DNA of 64,000 nt, taken from positions 2,456,074 through 2,520,073 of the forward strand of contig NZ_LT904904.1 in assembly GCF_900199725.1 (NCBI RefSeq), given 5' to 3'. Both the position numbers and the translations under genes were made by a program. This document shows, in pieces, positions 1 to 8,838 of this stretch. The stretch comes from Cytobacillus massiliigabonensis (GTDB lineage Bacteria > Bacillota > Bacilli > Bacillales > Cytobacillaceae). Below the pieces are notes generated by a model. The model was not told the DNA's origin and did no database searches. It saw nothing but the letters and a program-made list of their open reading frames with translations. The number at the start of each line of letters is the position of its first letter. Position 1 is the stretch's first letter.

Positions 1-204
1 TGAAATTTCCGTGCGAATGAAAATCGGACGCTATGAGCGCTTTATGGCGCCTGAAATTTCCGTATGAATGAAAACCGGTCGCCAAGAGCGCTTCATGGCG
101 CCCGGAATTTCAGAACGTATAAAAACTAGTCTCTAAGAGGTTTTCGTGGCGGCCAAATTTTAACTTGGAACAAAAATCCGTAGCCATAAAAATTTATTTT
201 AGCT
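1..204. repeat. 51-bp imperfect tandem repeat, about four units
   Basis: Units run 1-51, 52-102 and 103-153, with a strongly decayed fourth at about 154-204. The first two differ at only a few bases. Each carries a conserved GAAATTTCCG-like start and a GCGC-rich end. The period is exactly 17 codons, but all three plus-strand frames contain stops, so it does not look coding as it stands. The array may extend beyond the left window edge. Bases 205-309 hold no other gene, only the AT-rich leader of the next gene. Confidence 0.8.
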
Positions 205-309
205 ATAGCACCAAATTTCTTCTACTATTTAATCACAATCTCCTTTTATAAATATGTTAAACTAGAATTGCATAAATTCAGAATTTTAACATTAAAAAGG
301 GTGGTTCAT

Positions 310-1035
310 ATGAGACTAAATGGGAAAACAGCTGTAATTACCGGAGGGGCGAGCGGTATTGGCTTAGAAGCTGTTAAACTTTTTGCTAGGGAAGGTGCAA
401 ATGTAGCAATTGTCGATTTTAATGAACAAGCGGGAAAAGAACATGAAAATGGCAATAACGTTCTATTTTTTCAGGCGGACGTAGCTAATAGAGAAAATAT
501 CGATCTTGCAATCCAAGGTGTAATCGAAGCATTTGGAAAAATAGATATTCTAATTAATAATGCAGGTATTACAAGAGATGCAACCTTACGAAAAATGACG
601 ATTGAGGATTTCCAAAAAGTGATTGACGTGAATCTAACAGGTGTCTTTCATTGTACACAAGCCGTCCTTCCAATTATGCTGGAGGCAGGGAAAGGAAAAA
701 TCATCAATACTTCCTCTATCGCAGGTGTGGGGGGGAATTTTGGACAAACGAACTACTCAGCTGCAAAAGCAGGTGTCATCGGATTAACAAAAACATGGGC
801 AAAAGAATTGGGGAGAAAAGGAATTAATGTCAATGCAGTTGCCCCAGGTTTTATCGAGACTGACATGATTAGCACGATTCCTGATCATATTCTCATGCAA
901 ATTAAACTAATTACACCAAGTGTTCGTCTAGGGAAGCCTGAGGATATTGCTAATGCGTATTTATTCCTAGCATCAGATGAATCCGATTTTATCAATGGGC
1001 ATGTGCTTAGTGTTGATGGGGGAATGATGAAATAG
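310..1035 (+). CDS. SDR-family oxidoreductase (FabG-like)
   Basis: A 241-residue classical short-chain dehydrogenase/reductase, probably cytosolic. It has the cofactor motif TGGASGIG (residues 11-18), NNAG (83-86) and a full catalytic set Asn108, Ser136, Tyr149 and Lys153. Asp36 at the end of the second strand favours NAD(H) over NADP(H) by the usual SDR rule. The family includes 3-oxoacyl-ACP and acetoacetyl-CoA reductases. Nothing nearby belongs to fatty acid or polyhydroxyalkanoate synthesis, so the substrate is open. I chose ATG 310 because an AGGGTGG-like ribosome site lies just upstream; the in-frame ATG at 268 has none. It is followed within 40 bases by a GNAT gene and may be co-transcribed with it. 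Confidence 0.9.
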   Translation: MRLNGKTAVITGGASGIGLEAVKLFAREGANVAIVDFNEQAGKEHENGNNVLFFQADVANRENIDLAIQGVIEAFGKIDILINNAGITRDATLRKMTIEDFQKVIDVNLTGVFHCTQAVLPIMLEAGKGKIINTSSIAGVGGNFGQTNYSAAKAGVIGLTKTWAKELGRKGINVNAVAPGFIETDMISTIPDHILMQIKLITPSVRLGKPEDIANAYLFLASDESDFINGHVLSVDGGMMK

Positions 1036-1074
1036 TTTATCTGAAAAATTTAGTATAATAGAGAGGTATATATT

Positions 1075-1530
1075 TTGATAAAAGAAATAGATATTACTAA
1101 TAAAATGGCTGCAGAAGATGTATTTAATATTCAAATTCCATCATACGAGATAGAAGCTGAAATAATCGGCTATTCAGAAATTCCGCCATTAAATGATACA
1201 ATCCCCGCGTTGATGAAATGTGGAGAAACATTCTTTGGTTATTACATAAATGAAGTGTTATGTGGTGTCCTGTCCTTTAAGTCAGAAAAGGATGAAATTG
1301 ATATCCACCGGCTAATGGTACATCCAAACCATTTTCGAAAGGGAATTGCAAAGAAGCTATTAGAATATATCGAAAAAAATGCAATGGGGACAAAAACACT
1401 AATCGTATCAACTGGTTCAAAAAATATGCCAGCTGTTCAATTCTATGAAAAATTTGGCTTTGTAAAAACAGGAGAAATTAATATAAACGAACAGTTATCG
1501 TTAACTTCTTTCAAGAAACAAATAAAATAG
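1075..1530 (+). CDS. GNAT family N-acetyltransferase
   Basis: A 151-residue protein with a GNAT fold. The acetyl-CoA loop appears as RKGIAKKLLEYIE around residues 90-102, preceded by the strand HRLMVHP, and a C-terminal QFYEKFGF motif precedes the last strands. It starts at TTG 1075 behind GAGAGG. The acceptor substrate cannot be read from the sequence. It lies 39 bases after the SDR gene on the same strand and is followed by a terminator-like hairpin, so the two may form a short operon. Confidence 0.85.
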   Translation: MIKEIDITNKMAAEDVFNIQIPSYEIEAEIIGYSEIPPLNDTIPALMKCGETFFGYYINEVLCGVLSFKSEKDEIDIHRLMVHPNHFRKGIAKKLLEYIEKNAMGTKTLIVSTGSKNMPAVQFYEKFGFVKTGEININEQLSLTSFKKQIK

Positions 1531-1539
1531 ACTTTTTAT

Positions 1540-1567
1540 GGGGCTGTTACTCAGCTCCTTTTTTTTA
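1540..1567 (+). terminator. Weak intrinsic terminator
   Basis: A five-pair stem GGGGC/GCTCC with one G-U pair and a nine-base loop is followed by a run of eight T. It closes the SDR-GNAT unit. Confidence 0.6.
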
Positions 1568-1602
1568 TTAATATGGGCATAATAGGTTAAATGCAGAGAT
1601 AC

Positions 1603-1659
1603 TTGACATGTAACCAAAAGGTGTTATATCATTTAAAACGAAACCAAAAGGTGTTATAT
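1603..1659 (+). promoter_or_regulatory. Promoter with duplicated ArsR-type operator
   Basis: A perfect -35 TTGACA lies at 1603-1608, with TATCAT or TATATC as -10 around 1625-1632. The 18-base sequence AACCAAAAGGTGTTATAT occurs twice, at 1612-1629 and 1642-1659, exactly 30 bases apart, about three helical turns. Its core AACC-AAAA-GGTg is a near palindrome. Copy 1 fills the promoter spacer and copy 2 covers the likely transcription start, as expected of a repressor site. The ArsR protein encoded at 2110 is the obvious candidate to bind it (inference). Confidence 0.75.
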
Positions 1660-1683
1660 TATCTACTAAGAAGGAGTTTTTTT

Positions 1684-2109
1684 ATGACAAATCAAAATAA
1701 AGTAAAAGATATTGAGCAAAAGGTGATTATTGAAGCGCCTATTCAAAAGGTGTGGGATAAAGTAGCAAATGCAGAAGGAATTGCGTCATGGTTTATGCCT
1801 AATGATTTTAAACCTGAGGTAGGTCATGAATTTCATTTACAATCTCCTTTTGGACCATCTCCATGCAAGGTATTAGAACTAGACGAACCAAATCGGCTTT
1901 CATTTTCATGGGATACAGATGGATGGCTCGTTTCATTTATTTTGAAAGATCTAGGAGGAAAGACAGAGTTTACTCTCATTCATGGCGGGTGGAAAGAAGT
2001 GGATGAGATTGTACCAAAAGCGGGTGAACAGGCTTCAGTTATTCGTGATCGCATGAATCAAGGCTGGATAGGAATTACAGAGAAGCTTAAAAAGGCTGTT
2101 GAGGGCTAA
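1684..2109 (+). CDS. SRPBCC-domain protein (AHSA1-like)
   Basis: A 141-residue START/SRPBCC-type helix-grip protein of the Aha1-C-like family. Recognisable parts are the first strand ([19 protein letters not shown]), the short GIASWFMP segment, and a C-terminal helix with [13 protein letters not shown]. These domains bind hydrophobic ligands, and the ligand here is unknown. ATG 1684 follows AAGGAG at 1671 with good spacing; an in-frame start at 1591 lies inside the promoter and is rejected. It is paired head to tail with an ArsR regulator with no bases between them, an arrangement common in Bacilli, and probably shares its promoter and terminator. Confidence 0.85.
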   Translation: MTNQNKVKDIEQKVIIEAPIQKVWDKVANAEGIASWFMPNDFKPEVGHEFHLQSPFGPSPCKVLELDEPNRLSFSWDTDGWLVSFILKDLGGKTEFTLIHGGWKEVDEIVPKAGEQASVIRDRMNQGWIGITEKLKKAVEG

Positions 2110-2439
2110 GTGTCTCAAGCTGCACATAAGCATGATGTTTTTCAAGCGATAGCAGATCCTACCCGCAGGGAGGTTCTTCGGCTGCTTTCACAAAAAGAAA
2201 TGCCCATTTCAAAAATCACTGAACATTTTCCAATGACCCGAACAGCAATAACTAAGCATCTTCATGTGTTAGCGGAAGCGAAGTTAGTAAGTGGACGTAA
2301 GGAAGGTAGAGAAAAAGTTTATCAGCTGCACCCCGAACCTTTGGAGGAAGTTCAGCAATGGATTTCATTCTATGAGAAATTCTGGAATAACAAATTATCC
2401 ATACTAAAATATATAGTAGAAAATGAAGACAAAAACTAG
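2110..2439 (+). CDS. ArsR-family winged-helix repressor
   Basis: A 109-residue metal-independent-type ArsR/SmtB protein. It opens with the family hallmark DPTRREVLRLL (about 17-27), followed by a helix-turn-helix with ITEHFPMTRTAITKHLHVL (about 38-56) and a wing. I see no Cys metal-binding pair in the recognition helix, so the signal is probably not arsenite or a heavy metal. It starts at GTG 2110 immediately after the TAA of the SRPBCC gene, implying translational coupling. It likely represses the common promoter through the twin sites at 1612 and 1642. Confidence 0.88.
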   Translation: MSQAAHKHDVFQAIADPTRREVLRLLSQKEMPISKITEHFPMTRTAITKHLHVLAEAKLVSGRKEGREKVYQLHPEPLEEVQQWISFYEKFWNNKLSILKYIVENEDKN

Positions 2440-2450
2440 TGAAATGAAAA

Positions 2451-2482
2451 AGACCGACAATGATAAATGTCGGTCTTTTTTT
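2451..2482 (+). terminator. Intrinsic terminator of the SRPBCC-arsR unit
   Basis: A perfect nine-pair stem AGACCGACA/TGTCGGTCT with an eight-base loop runs into a T tract. Confidence 0.9.
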
Positions 2483-2599
2483 CCTTTAATAAAATTATTG
2501 ACTTTTAAAGTGAACAGATTTTAGTTGAAAAAGTATTTCCAGAATATATTTCGAAGGGTAGAAAATACTATCAAAAAATCGGATGAAGGAGATGTTATT

Positions 2600-3634
2600 T
2601 TGCAAACCATTAAGCCGATTAAATTAGGATCTAATAAATCTGGCTCCAATGAAAAACTCGGATCTGCGGAAATGGGGAAGCTATGGGCAACTTATATGGG
2701 GAACAGTATGTCAAAATGTATTTTAAGCTACTATCTTCAGCATGTTGAAGATAGTGATATTAAAACCTTGTTAGAAAATGCATTAAAGTTATGCGATGAA
2801 TTTATGAAAACTACAACAGAAATTTTTCAAAAGGAAAGCTTTCCTATTCCAAAAGGATTTGGCGAAGAGGACGTCAATCTTGGTGCTCCAAGATTATTTG
2901 AGGATGAATTCTATGTTCATTATTTAAAATATACAGCAAAGGCAGGGCTTAGTATTTACAACATCGCGGTTCCACTAGTTTTTCGAAAGGATGTTAATGA
3001 ATTTTTTATTCATTGTTTACATTCCACCATTTCCTTAATGGAGCAGATTAAAGAAATATTAATGAATAAAGGATTTATTATTAAGCCGCCAATTATCCCT
3101 GTGCCAGAAAAAGTAGAGTTTGTACAAAATGATTTTTTAAATGGCTTTTTTGGTCACGTCAGACCTTTACATGCGTTAGAAATCGCTCATTTTTATGATA
3201 ATATTGAAAATAATGTAACTAGTAAAGCACTCATCATGGCATTTGCGCAAGTGGCAAAGGACGAGAAAATAAAGGAATTATTTGAAAGTGGAAGAGACGG
3301 TACACAGAAAAATGTTGAACACTATATGAATATGCTGCTAAAAGAAAATTTACCAGCACCGACTTTTCTAGATGATTTAGTGACAGCTTCTAAATTCTCT
3401 CCATTTTCGGATAAACTAATGCTCTATCATAAAATGGATATGTTTACGATGAAGATCAGAGCTTTTGGAAACTCATTAGCAGTTAATGGCAGGCATGATA
3501 TAGGAGCACTTTATACGAAATCATTTATGAAAGTCGGAGTATTTGTAGAAAATGCAGCGAAAATTATGATCGAAAAGGGCTGGATGGAACAGCCGCCTTA
3601 TGCGATTGATCGAAAAAATTTAGCGTCTGAATAG
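2600..3634 (+). CDS. DUF3231 family protein
   Basis: A 344-residue protein built of two similar halves. Each begins near an ELGSAEMGKLW- or FLNGFFGHVRPL-type segment and continues through helices with regularly spaced His/Glu, as in the DUF3231 family. Members are all-alpha, often found in Bacilli, and of unknown function; a ferritin- or DinB-like bundle is a guess only. TTG 2600 is preferred because AAGGAG lies at 2586; the in-frame TTG at 2525 has no ribosome site. It stands alone between the arsR terminator and the helicase gene. Confidence 0.75.
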   Translation: MQTIKPIKLGSNKSGSNEKLGSAEMGKLWATYMGNSMSKCILSYYLQHVEDSDIKTLLENALKLCDEFMKTTTEIFQKESFPIPKGFGEEDVNLGAPRLFEDEFYVHYLKYTAKAGLSIYNIAVPLVFRKDVNEFFIHCLHSTISLMEQIKEILMNKGFIIKPPIIPVPEKVEFVQNDFLNGFFGHVRPLHALEIAHFYDNIENNVTSKALIMAFAQVAKDEKIKELFESGRDGTQKNVEHYMNMLLKENLPAPTFLDDLVTASKFSPFSDKLMLYHKMDMFTMKIRAFGNSLAVNGRHDIGALYTKSFMKVGVFVENAAKIMIEKGWMEQPPYAIDRKNLASE

Positions 3635-3716
3635 TGGACACCTGTGATGGCATCATACAGCGAATAGTGTTATTCTTTAATCATTAAAGACAAAGAAAGA
3701 TTAAGGGGGAGGGTCT

Positions 3717-6700
3717 TTGAACTTCAAAATAAATCAGAAAGTCATTACAGATAAGTGTGGAATCGTCTCCTATAAACGAGGAGACGCTTTTTATCGTGCA
3801 AATAAAGTAAGTTTTGAACATTTTGATTCAAGCGGCTGCAAAGCCATAGTTGCTGGGAACGAACATTTTTTTGTAACGATTAAAGAAGAAAATAATAGTG
3901 GTTTCTATACAGAATGCAGCTGTCCAAAGCTAGCTTCTTTCGATAAAGACTGTCAGCATATTGCAGCAGTATTAATTGCCATTTGGGAACATCAACGCAA
4001 TGGGGTGATCTCTTCGTCCTCGCAAAAGGATGTGGCGGTATCTGGAAATATTTTTGGGCTCACAGAGGAAATGATGTCAATTTTTAATGACAAGCCGATC
4101 CGTTCAAGTGGTCATCAGCTGCACTTTGAAAATAGGCAAGTTGTTGAAGCTGATTTTTTCTGTAGACCTGTTGCTATTGATAAGGAAAATCTATTATTAG
4201 GAATTGAAATAAATATTGCGACAAATAAAGTGAAAAACATCCGTGAATTTTTGGGTAATATTAAAGAGGGAAAACCAAGCGCTCTTACTAATTCGTTTAC
4301 TTTTGATCCGAATTCCCACTGTCTTCATAGGGAGTCAGATGCTGTGATTGGACAGCTTATTGACGTTGTCAAAGATGAGGACATGTATAGGAATAGTTTA
4401 TCAGATGAATTAAGTAATAGGATAAGCAATGAAATGTTACTTATACCTCCAACATCTTGGGAAAAGCTGCTGCATCTGCTTACAAGAGCACCGGGTGTTA
4501 AGCTATTGTACGATGGGACAATATATGAAAGACTTCAATTATCTGAAAAGACATTGCCATTACAATTTCACTTTGAGGGAACTGATGATAAGGGCTATCT
4601 GTTAAAGATTAAGGGATTGAATCAAATGATCCTCCTTCATTCGTATCGTTCTGTGCTATTTAAAGGTAAAATTACTGAATTAAAAAGTGATGACTGCAAC
4701 CGCCTTTATGAGCTAAAGCAGATGCTAGAGGCATCTGGAACGAATCAAATTCCCATTCATAGAGATCAAATTGATTTTTTTATGGAAAAAGTAGTGCCAG
4801 GTTTGAAGAGATTGGGACATGTACAAATAACGGAAGTGATTTCTAAGCAGTATTTGAAGACACCATTAGTTGCTAAGCTTTACTTGGATCGCGTAAAAAA
4901 TCGTTTACTTGCAGGACTTGAATTCCATTATGACCATATTGTCATTAACCCTCTCGATGACAAAGAAGTTCAGACATCATCTTTACTCATAAGAGATGAT
5001 GCAAAAGAGGAAGCGATTTTACAGTTGATGGAAGACAGCTCTTTTGCAAAGACAGAGGGAGGCTATTTTTTACATAATGAAGAATTAGAGTATGAGTTTT
5101 TAACCTATATGATTCCAAAGCTGCAAAAGCTAGTACAAATCTATGCAACGACAGCTGTAAGAAATCGGATTTTTAGAGAGAATACTCATCCTAAGATACG
5201 AGTTAAAGTGATAAAAGAACGGACGAACTGGCTTGAATTCAAATTTGAAATGGATGGTGTTTCTGACAAGGAAATACGGGAGCTTTTATCGGCTTTGGAA
5301 GAGAAGCGAAAATATTACCGTTTACGAAGCGGATCGCTGCTCTCATTAGAAACAAAGGAATTTCAAGAAATTCAGCGTTCTCTTCATGCACTTCCTGTCC
5401 AAAATGAAGATCTTGAAAGAGGTCTTAATATCCCCATTGTGAGAGGGATCCAACTTATTGACTCCATTGAAGATAGAAAACTATTGACGATGGAGGAATC
5501 ATTTAAACATTTTCTTGAAACATTAAGTAATCCTGGCAGCTTGGATTTTATTATTCCTGCTCGTTTAGAATCAAAATTACGAGACTACCAGAAGACTGGT
5601 TTTAAATGGATGAAGGCTCTTGCAAAGTATGGCTTTGGCGGGATTTTAGCAGATGATATGGGACTTGGGAAAACATTGCAAAGCATTGCATTTATTTTAT
5701 CTGACCTTCCGATTATTCGTAAAAGGAAACAGCCAGCTCTGATTGTTTGTCCATCATCTTTAACATATAACTGGCTGAATGAAATGATGAAATTTGCTCC
5801 TGAACTTCAGGCTGTAGTCATTGATGGAACGAAAACGGAAAGAATAGGTTTACAAAAAAACATATTGGATTTAGATGTTGTTATTACTTCCTACCCACTT
5901 GTAAGAAGAGATATAAAATGGGTAGAGAAACAAATATTCCATACCGTATTTTTTGATGAGGCTCAAGCATTTAAAAATCCGATTACGCAAACAGCACGTG
6001 CGGTAAAACGGATACAGGCTAATCATCGGTTCGCACTAACTGGTACACCTATTGAAAATTCAATAGAGGAATTGTGGTCTATTTTTCATGTGATATTTCC
6101 CGAGCTTTTCCAGGGGTTAAAGGAGTACAGTCATCTTTCTAGAAAAACAATTGCACGAAGGGTCAGTCCATTTTTATTGCGGAGGATGAAGGAGGATGTC
6201 CTTTCAGAGCTGCCTGAAAAAATTGAGTCAATTGAATCAACTGAGCTGCTGCCTAATCAGAAGAAGCTGTATGCAGCATATTTAGCAAAATTAAGACATG
6301 ACACTCTAAAGCATTTGGATAAAGATACTTTACGGAAAAATAAAATCAGAATCCTGGCAGGTTTGACAAGGCTAAGACAGATTTGCTGTCACCCCGCATT
6401 GTTTGTTGACGGCTATAAGGGAGAATCGGCAAAGTTAATACAGCTCTTGCAGATTATTGAGGAATCCAGGCTTTCAGGAAGAAGAGTCCTCATTTTTTCT
6501 CAGTTTACAAAAATGCTTGCACTCATCGGAAAAGAATTAGCCATTCGAGATATGCCGTTTTTTTATCTTGATGGACAAACGCCATCAGAGGAACGAGTAA
6601 AAACTTGCCATCGTTTTAATGAAGGAGAAAGGGATTTCTTTCTCATTTCCTTGAAGGCTGGCGGGACAGGGTTAAATTTAACGGGAGCAGATACCGTCAT

Positions 6701-6935
6701 TCTTTATGATATCTGGTGGAACCCTGCAGTGGAAGAACAAGCAGCCGATAGAGCCCATCGCATTGGCCAGACAAATACCGTGCAGGTAATTAAGCTAGTA
6801 TCCCGTGGTACGATTGAAGAAAAAATGAATGAGCTGCAAGAAAAAAAGAAAGATTTAATAGATGAGATTATTGATTCTGAGAAGAAAGCAGCAGCTTTAA
6901 CTGAAGAGGATATTAGAGAGATATTGAATATATAA
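3717..6935 (+). CDS. SWIM zinc finger / SNF2 helicase
   Basis: A 1072-residue SNF2-family DNA-dependent ATPase resembling B. subtilis YwqA. The N-terminus has a SWIM-type zinc finger (CSCPKL...DCQHI, about residues 68-84). A long bacterial SNF2-associated region follows, then the motor: motif I DDMGLGKT (about 645), motif II DEAQ (about 747), motif III LTGTPIENS, and C-lobe motif VI QAADRAHRIGQ (about 1010). Such proteins translocate on double-stranded DNA and remodel protein-DNA complexes; the cellular role in bacteria is poorly defined. TTG 3717 sits behind AAGGGGGAGG. The gene is followed 36 bases later by nrnB, suggesting an operon of nucleic-acid enzymes. Confidence 0.9.
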   Translation: MNFKINQKVITDKCGIVSYKRGDAFYRANKVSFEHFDSSGCKAIVAGNEHFFVTIKEENNSGFYTECSCPKLASFDKDCQHIAAVLIAIWEHQRNGVISSSSQKDVAVSGNIFGLTEEMMSIFNDKPIRSSGHQLHFENRQVVEADFFCRPVAIDKENLLLGIEINIATNKVKNIREFLGNIKEGKPSALTNSFTFDPNSHCLHRESDAVIGQLIDVVKDEDMYRNSLSDELSNRISNEMLLIPPTSWEKLLHLLTRAPGVKLLYDGTIYERLQLSEKTLPLQFHFEGTDDKGYLLKIKGLNQMILLHSYRSVLFKGKITELKSDDCNRLYELKQMLEASGTNQIPIHRDQIDFFMEKVVPGLKRLGHVQITEVISKQYLKTPLVAKLYLDRVKNRLLAGLEFHYDHIVINPLDDKEVQTSSLLIRDDAKEEAILQLMEDSSFAKTEGGYFLHNEELEYEFLTYMIPKLQKLVQIYATTAVRNRIFRENTHPKIRVKVIKERTNWLEFKFEMDGVSDKEIRELLSALEEKRKYYRLRSGSLLSLETKEFQEIQRSLHALPVQNEDLERGLNIPIVRGIQLIDSIEDRKLLTMEESFKHFLETLSNPGSLDFIIPARLESKLRDYQKTGFKWMKALAKYGFGGILADDMGLGKTLQSIAFILSDLPIIRKRKQPALIVCPSSLTYNWLNEMMKFAPELQAVVIDGTKTERIGLQKNILDLDVVITSYPLVRRDIKWVEKQIFHTVFFDEAQAFKNPITQTARAVKRIQANHRFALTGTPIENSIEELWSIFHVIFPELFQGLKEYSHLSRKTIARRVSPFLLRRMKEDVLSELPEKIESIESTELLPNQKKLYAAYLAKLRHDTLKHLDKDTLRKNKIRILAGLTRLRQICCHPALFVDGYKGESAKLIQLLQIIEESRLSGRRVLIFSQFTKMLALIGKELAIRDMPFFYLDGQTPSEERVKTCHRFNEGERDFFLISLKAGGTGLNLTGADTVILYDIWWNPAVEEQAADRAHRIGQTNTVQVIKLVSRGTIEEKMNELQEKKKDLIDEIIDSEKKAAALTEEDIREILNI

Positions 6936-6971
6936 TCATTAAGAAACCATACTACATTAAGGGTGATAAAT

Positions 6972-8150
6972 ATGTATAAATTATTGACTCACAATGATTT
7001 GGATGGAGTTGGATGCGGGATTTTGGCTAAGCTCGCCTTTGGCAATGAAGTAAAGGTTCGCTATAATTCCATCTCTAGCCTCGATCGGGAAGTAGAATGG
7101 TTTTTGGAAAATGATGAGAAAGAAACCTTCCTAATCATTACAGATTTATCTGTAAATGAAGCAAATGAAAAAAGACTGCAGGCATTTTATGAGGATAAAG
7201 GGAAAGTGCAGCTAATCGATCATCATAAAACATCTCTATCCTTGAATGATTATGAATGGGGTCATGTAGTCGTTGAAGATGAAGAGGGAAAATTAACTTC
7301 AGCTACATCTTTGTTATATGAATACTTAATCAAACACCAACAGTTGAATCCTACAAATGCAGTAACAGAGTTTGTTGAGCTTGTTAGACAGTACGATACA
7401 TGGGAATGGGAGAAGAATAACAACCAGTATGCACGCCGGTTAAATGCACTTTTTTACCTAATCTCTATTGAAGAATTTGAGGAAAAGATGATTCAGCGAT
7501 TGCAGTTGGATGACTTCTTCTCATTTGATGAATTTGAGAAGAAATTGCTTGATATGGAGGATGAGAAGATTGAGCGCTATATTCGCAGGAAAAGAAGAGA
7601 ACTAGTTCAATCTCCTATCGGTGATCATTTTGCAGGAATTGTGTATGCTGAGTCCTATCACTCAGAACTTGGAAATGAGCTAGGAAAGGAATATCCTCAT
7701 CTTGATTATATTGCAATCATAAATATCGGTGGAAAAAGGTTGGGCTTCCGTACGATTCATGATCATATCGATTTGTCCGAGATAGCTGGAAATTTCGGAG
7801 GAGGCGGACATGCAAAAGCATCGGGATGTACGTTGACAGATGAGACCTATAAACAATTTGTGACTGATACTTTCCATCTCGAGCCGCTGAGAGAGGATGC
7901 TAAACATAATCGATTTAATCTAAAACGATCTTCATTCGGGTCATTATACCAAGATCGAGCGGATAACCTCTTTCTTCTTTATCCTCTAAATGAACAAGAG
8001 TGGGCTATGAATGAAAATAAAGTACAGATTGAAAAGACTTTTGCCAGCTTTGAAGAAGGGGAAAGCTATTTAAAAAGAACGTATGCTGCATGGCTAGTTA
8101 AAGATGAAATTTTCGTTAACTATTTAATAAGTGAAGTAAAAAATAGGTAA
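6972..8150 (+). CDS. nrnB: Oligoribonuclease NrnB (DHH phosphoesterase)
   Basis: A 392-residue DHH/DHHA1 phosphoesterase, close in length and sequence to B. subtilis NrnB (YngD), which degrades short RNA oligonucleotides from the 3' end. The metal-binding motifs are HNDLDG (residues 7-12), ITDLSVNE (56-63) and the signature DHH at 83-85; the DHHA1 glycine motif GGGGHAKASG lies near 275-285. Unlike NrnA, the C-terminus carries an extra region of about 100 residues, as in YngD. ATG 6972 follows AAGGG with proper spacing; the GTG nine bases earlier overlaps the ribosome site. A strong terminator follows. Confidence 0.9.
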   Translation: MYKLLTHNDLDGVGCGILAKLAFGNEVKVRYNSISSLDREVEWFLENDEKETFLIITDLSVNEANEKRLQAFYEDKGKVQLIDHHKTSLSLNDYEWGHVVVEDEEGKLTSATSLLYEYLIKHQQLNPTNAVTEFVELVRQYDTWEWEKNNNQYARRLNALFYLISIEEFEEKMIQRLQLDDFFSFDEFEKKLLDMEDEKIERYIRRKRRELVQSPIGDHFAGIVYAESYHSELGNELGKEYPHLDYIAIINIGGKRLGFRTIHDHIDLSEIAGNFGGGGHAKASGCTLTDETYKQFVTDTFHLEPLREDAKHNRFNLKRSSFGSLYQDRADNLFLLYPLNEQEWAMNENKVQIEKTFASFEEGESYLKRTYAAWLVKDEIFVNYLISEVKNR

Positions 8151-8160
8151 ACAATGAAAG

Positions 8161-8195
8161 AGCGATGCTTCCTTTGTGAAGGATCGCTTATTTTG
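8161..8195 (+). terminator. Intrinsic terminator after nrnB
   Basis: Arms AGCGATGCTTC and GAAGGATCGCT form a stem with one mismatch and a short loop, followed by TTATTTT. Confidence 0.8.
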
Positions 8196-8271
8196 TGGAT
8201 TATTTTTCAGATTATTGTCATAATAAGAGAAAAATAACAGTTCCTAACAATGTAGAGAGGAATGCAATATA

Positions 8272-8826
8272 ATGACAAACTTATACTTCGTGCGCCATGC
8301 CCATTCTACTTATACACCAGATGAGCGCCAAAGACCTTTATCTGAACAAGGCTTATTAGATGCGGAAAAATTAACGAATATATTAAAACATGAAAATATA
8401 GATTATGTCCTATCAAGCCCGTATAAACGAGCGATTCAAACAGTGGAAGGAATCGCAGAATATATTGAGAAAGAGATAATAATTGAAGAGGATCTAAGAG
8501 AACGGAATTTATCAGATGATCCTGTGGAAGATTTTTATTTTGCTATGAAAAAAGTATGGGATGATCCTTCTTTTTCTTTGAAAGGCGGGGAATCAAACCA
8601 AACTGCTCAGGTGAGAGGTGTGCATGCAACTTTGCAAATTATAGAAGAGTTTAAGGGGAAAAATATTGTTATTGGCACACATGGAAATATAATGGTTTTA
8701 ATTATGAACTACTTTGATAAAAAATATAATTTCGAATTTTGGAAGGAGCTTTCCATGCCAGACATATATAGACTAGAATTTGATAAAGGTAAACTGAAGG
8801 ACGTAAATAGAATAATTAATATATGA
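8272..8826 (+). CDS. Histidine phosphatase superfamily protein
   Basis: A 184-residue protein of the phosphoglycerate-mutase-like branch 1. The catalytic motif is FVRHAH (about residues 6-11, RHG-type with Ala in place of Gly). A second basic motif is LSSPYKRAIQT, and the later catalytic His lies in GTHGNIM (about 139-145). These enzymes use a phosphohistidine intermediate on small phospho-metabolites or proteins; the substrate is not predictable. The gene starts at ATG 8272 behind GAGAGG and is followed by a P-loop kinase gene 12 bases later, so the two are probably co-expressed. Confidence 0.88.
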   Translation: MTNLYFVRHAHSTYTPDERQRPLSEQGLLDAEKLTNILKHENIDYVLSSPYKRAIQTVEGIAEYIEKEIIIEEDLRERNLSDDPVEDFYFAMKKVWDDPSFSLKGGESNQTAQVRGVHATLQIIEEFKGKNIVIGTHGNIMVLIMNYFDKKYNFEFWKELSMPDIYRLEFDKGKLKDVNRIINI

Positions 8827-8838
8827 ATTATTTTTCTA

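Noticed and set aside
1-204. CRISPR array
   Set aside because: The units are contiguous 51-base tandem copies without unique spacers, and no cas gene is present.
2525-2599. Upstream extension of the DUF3231 protein from TTG 2525
   Set aside because: No ribosome site precedes it, while AAGGAG sits correctly before TTG 2600.
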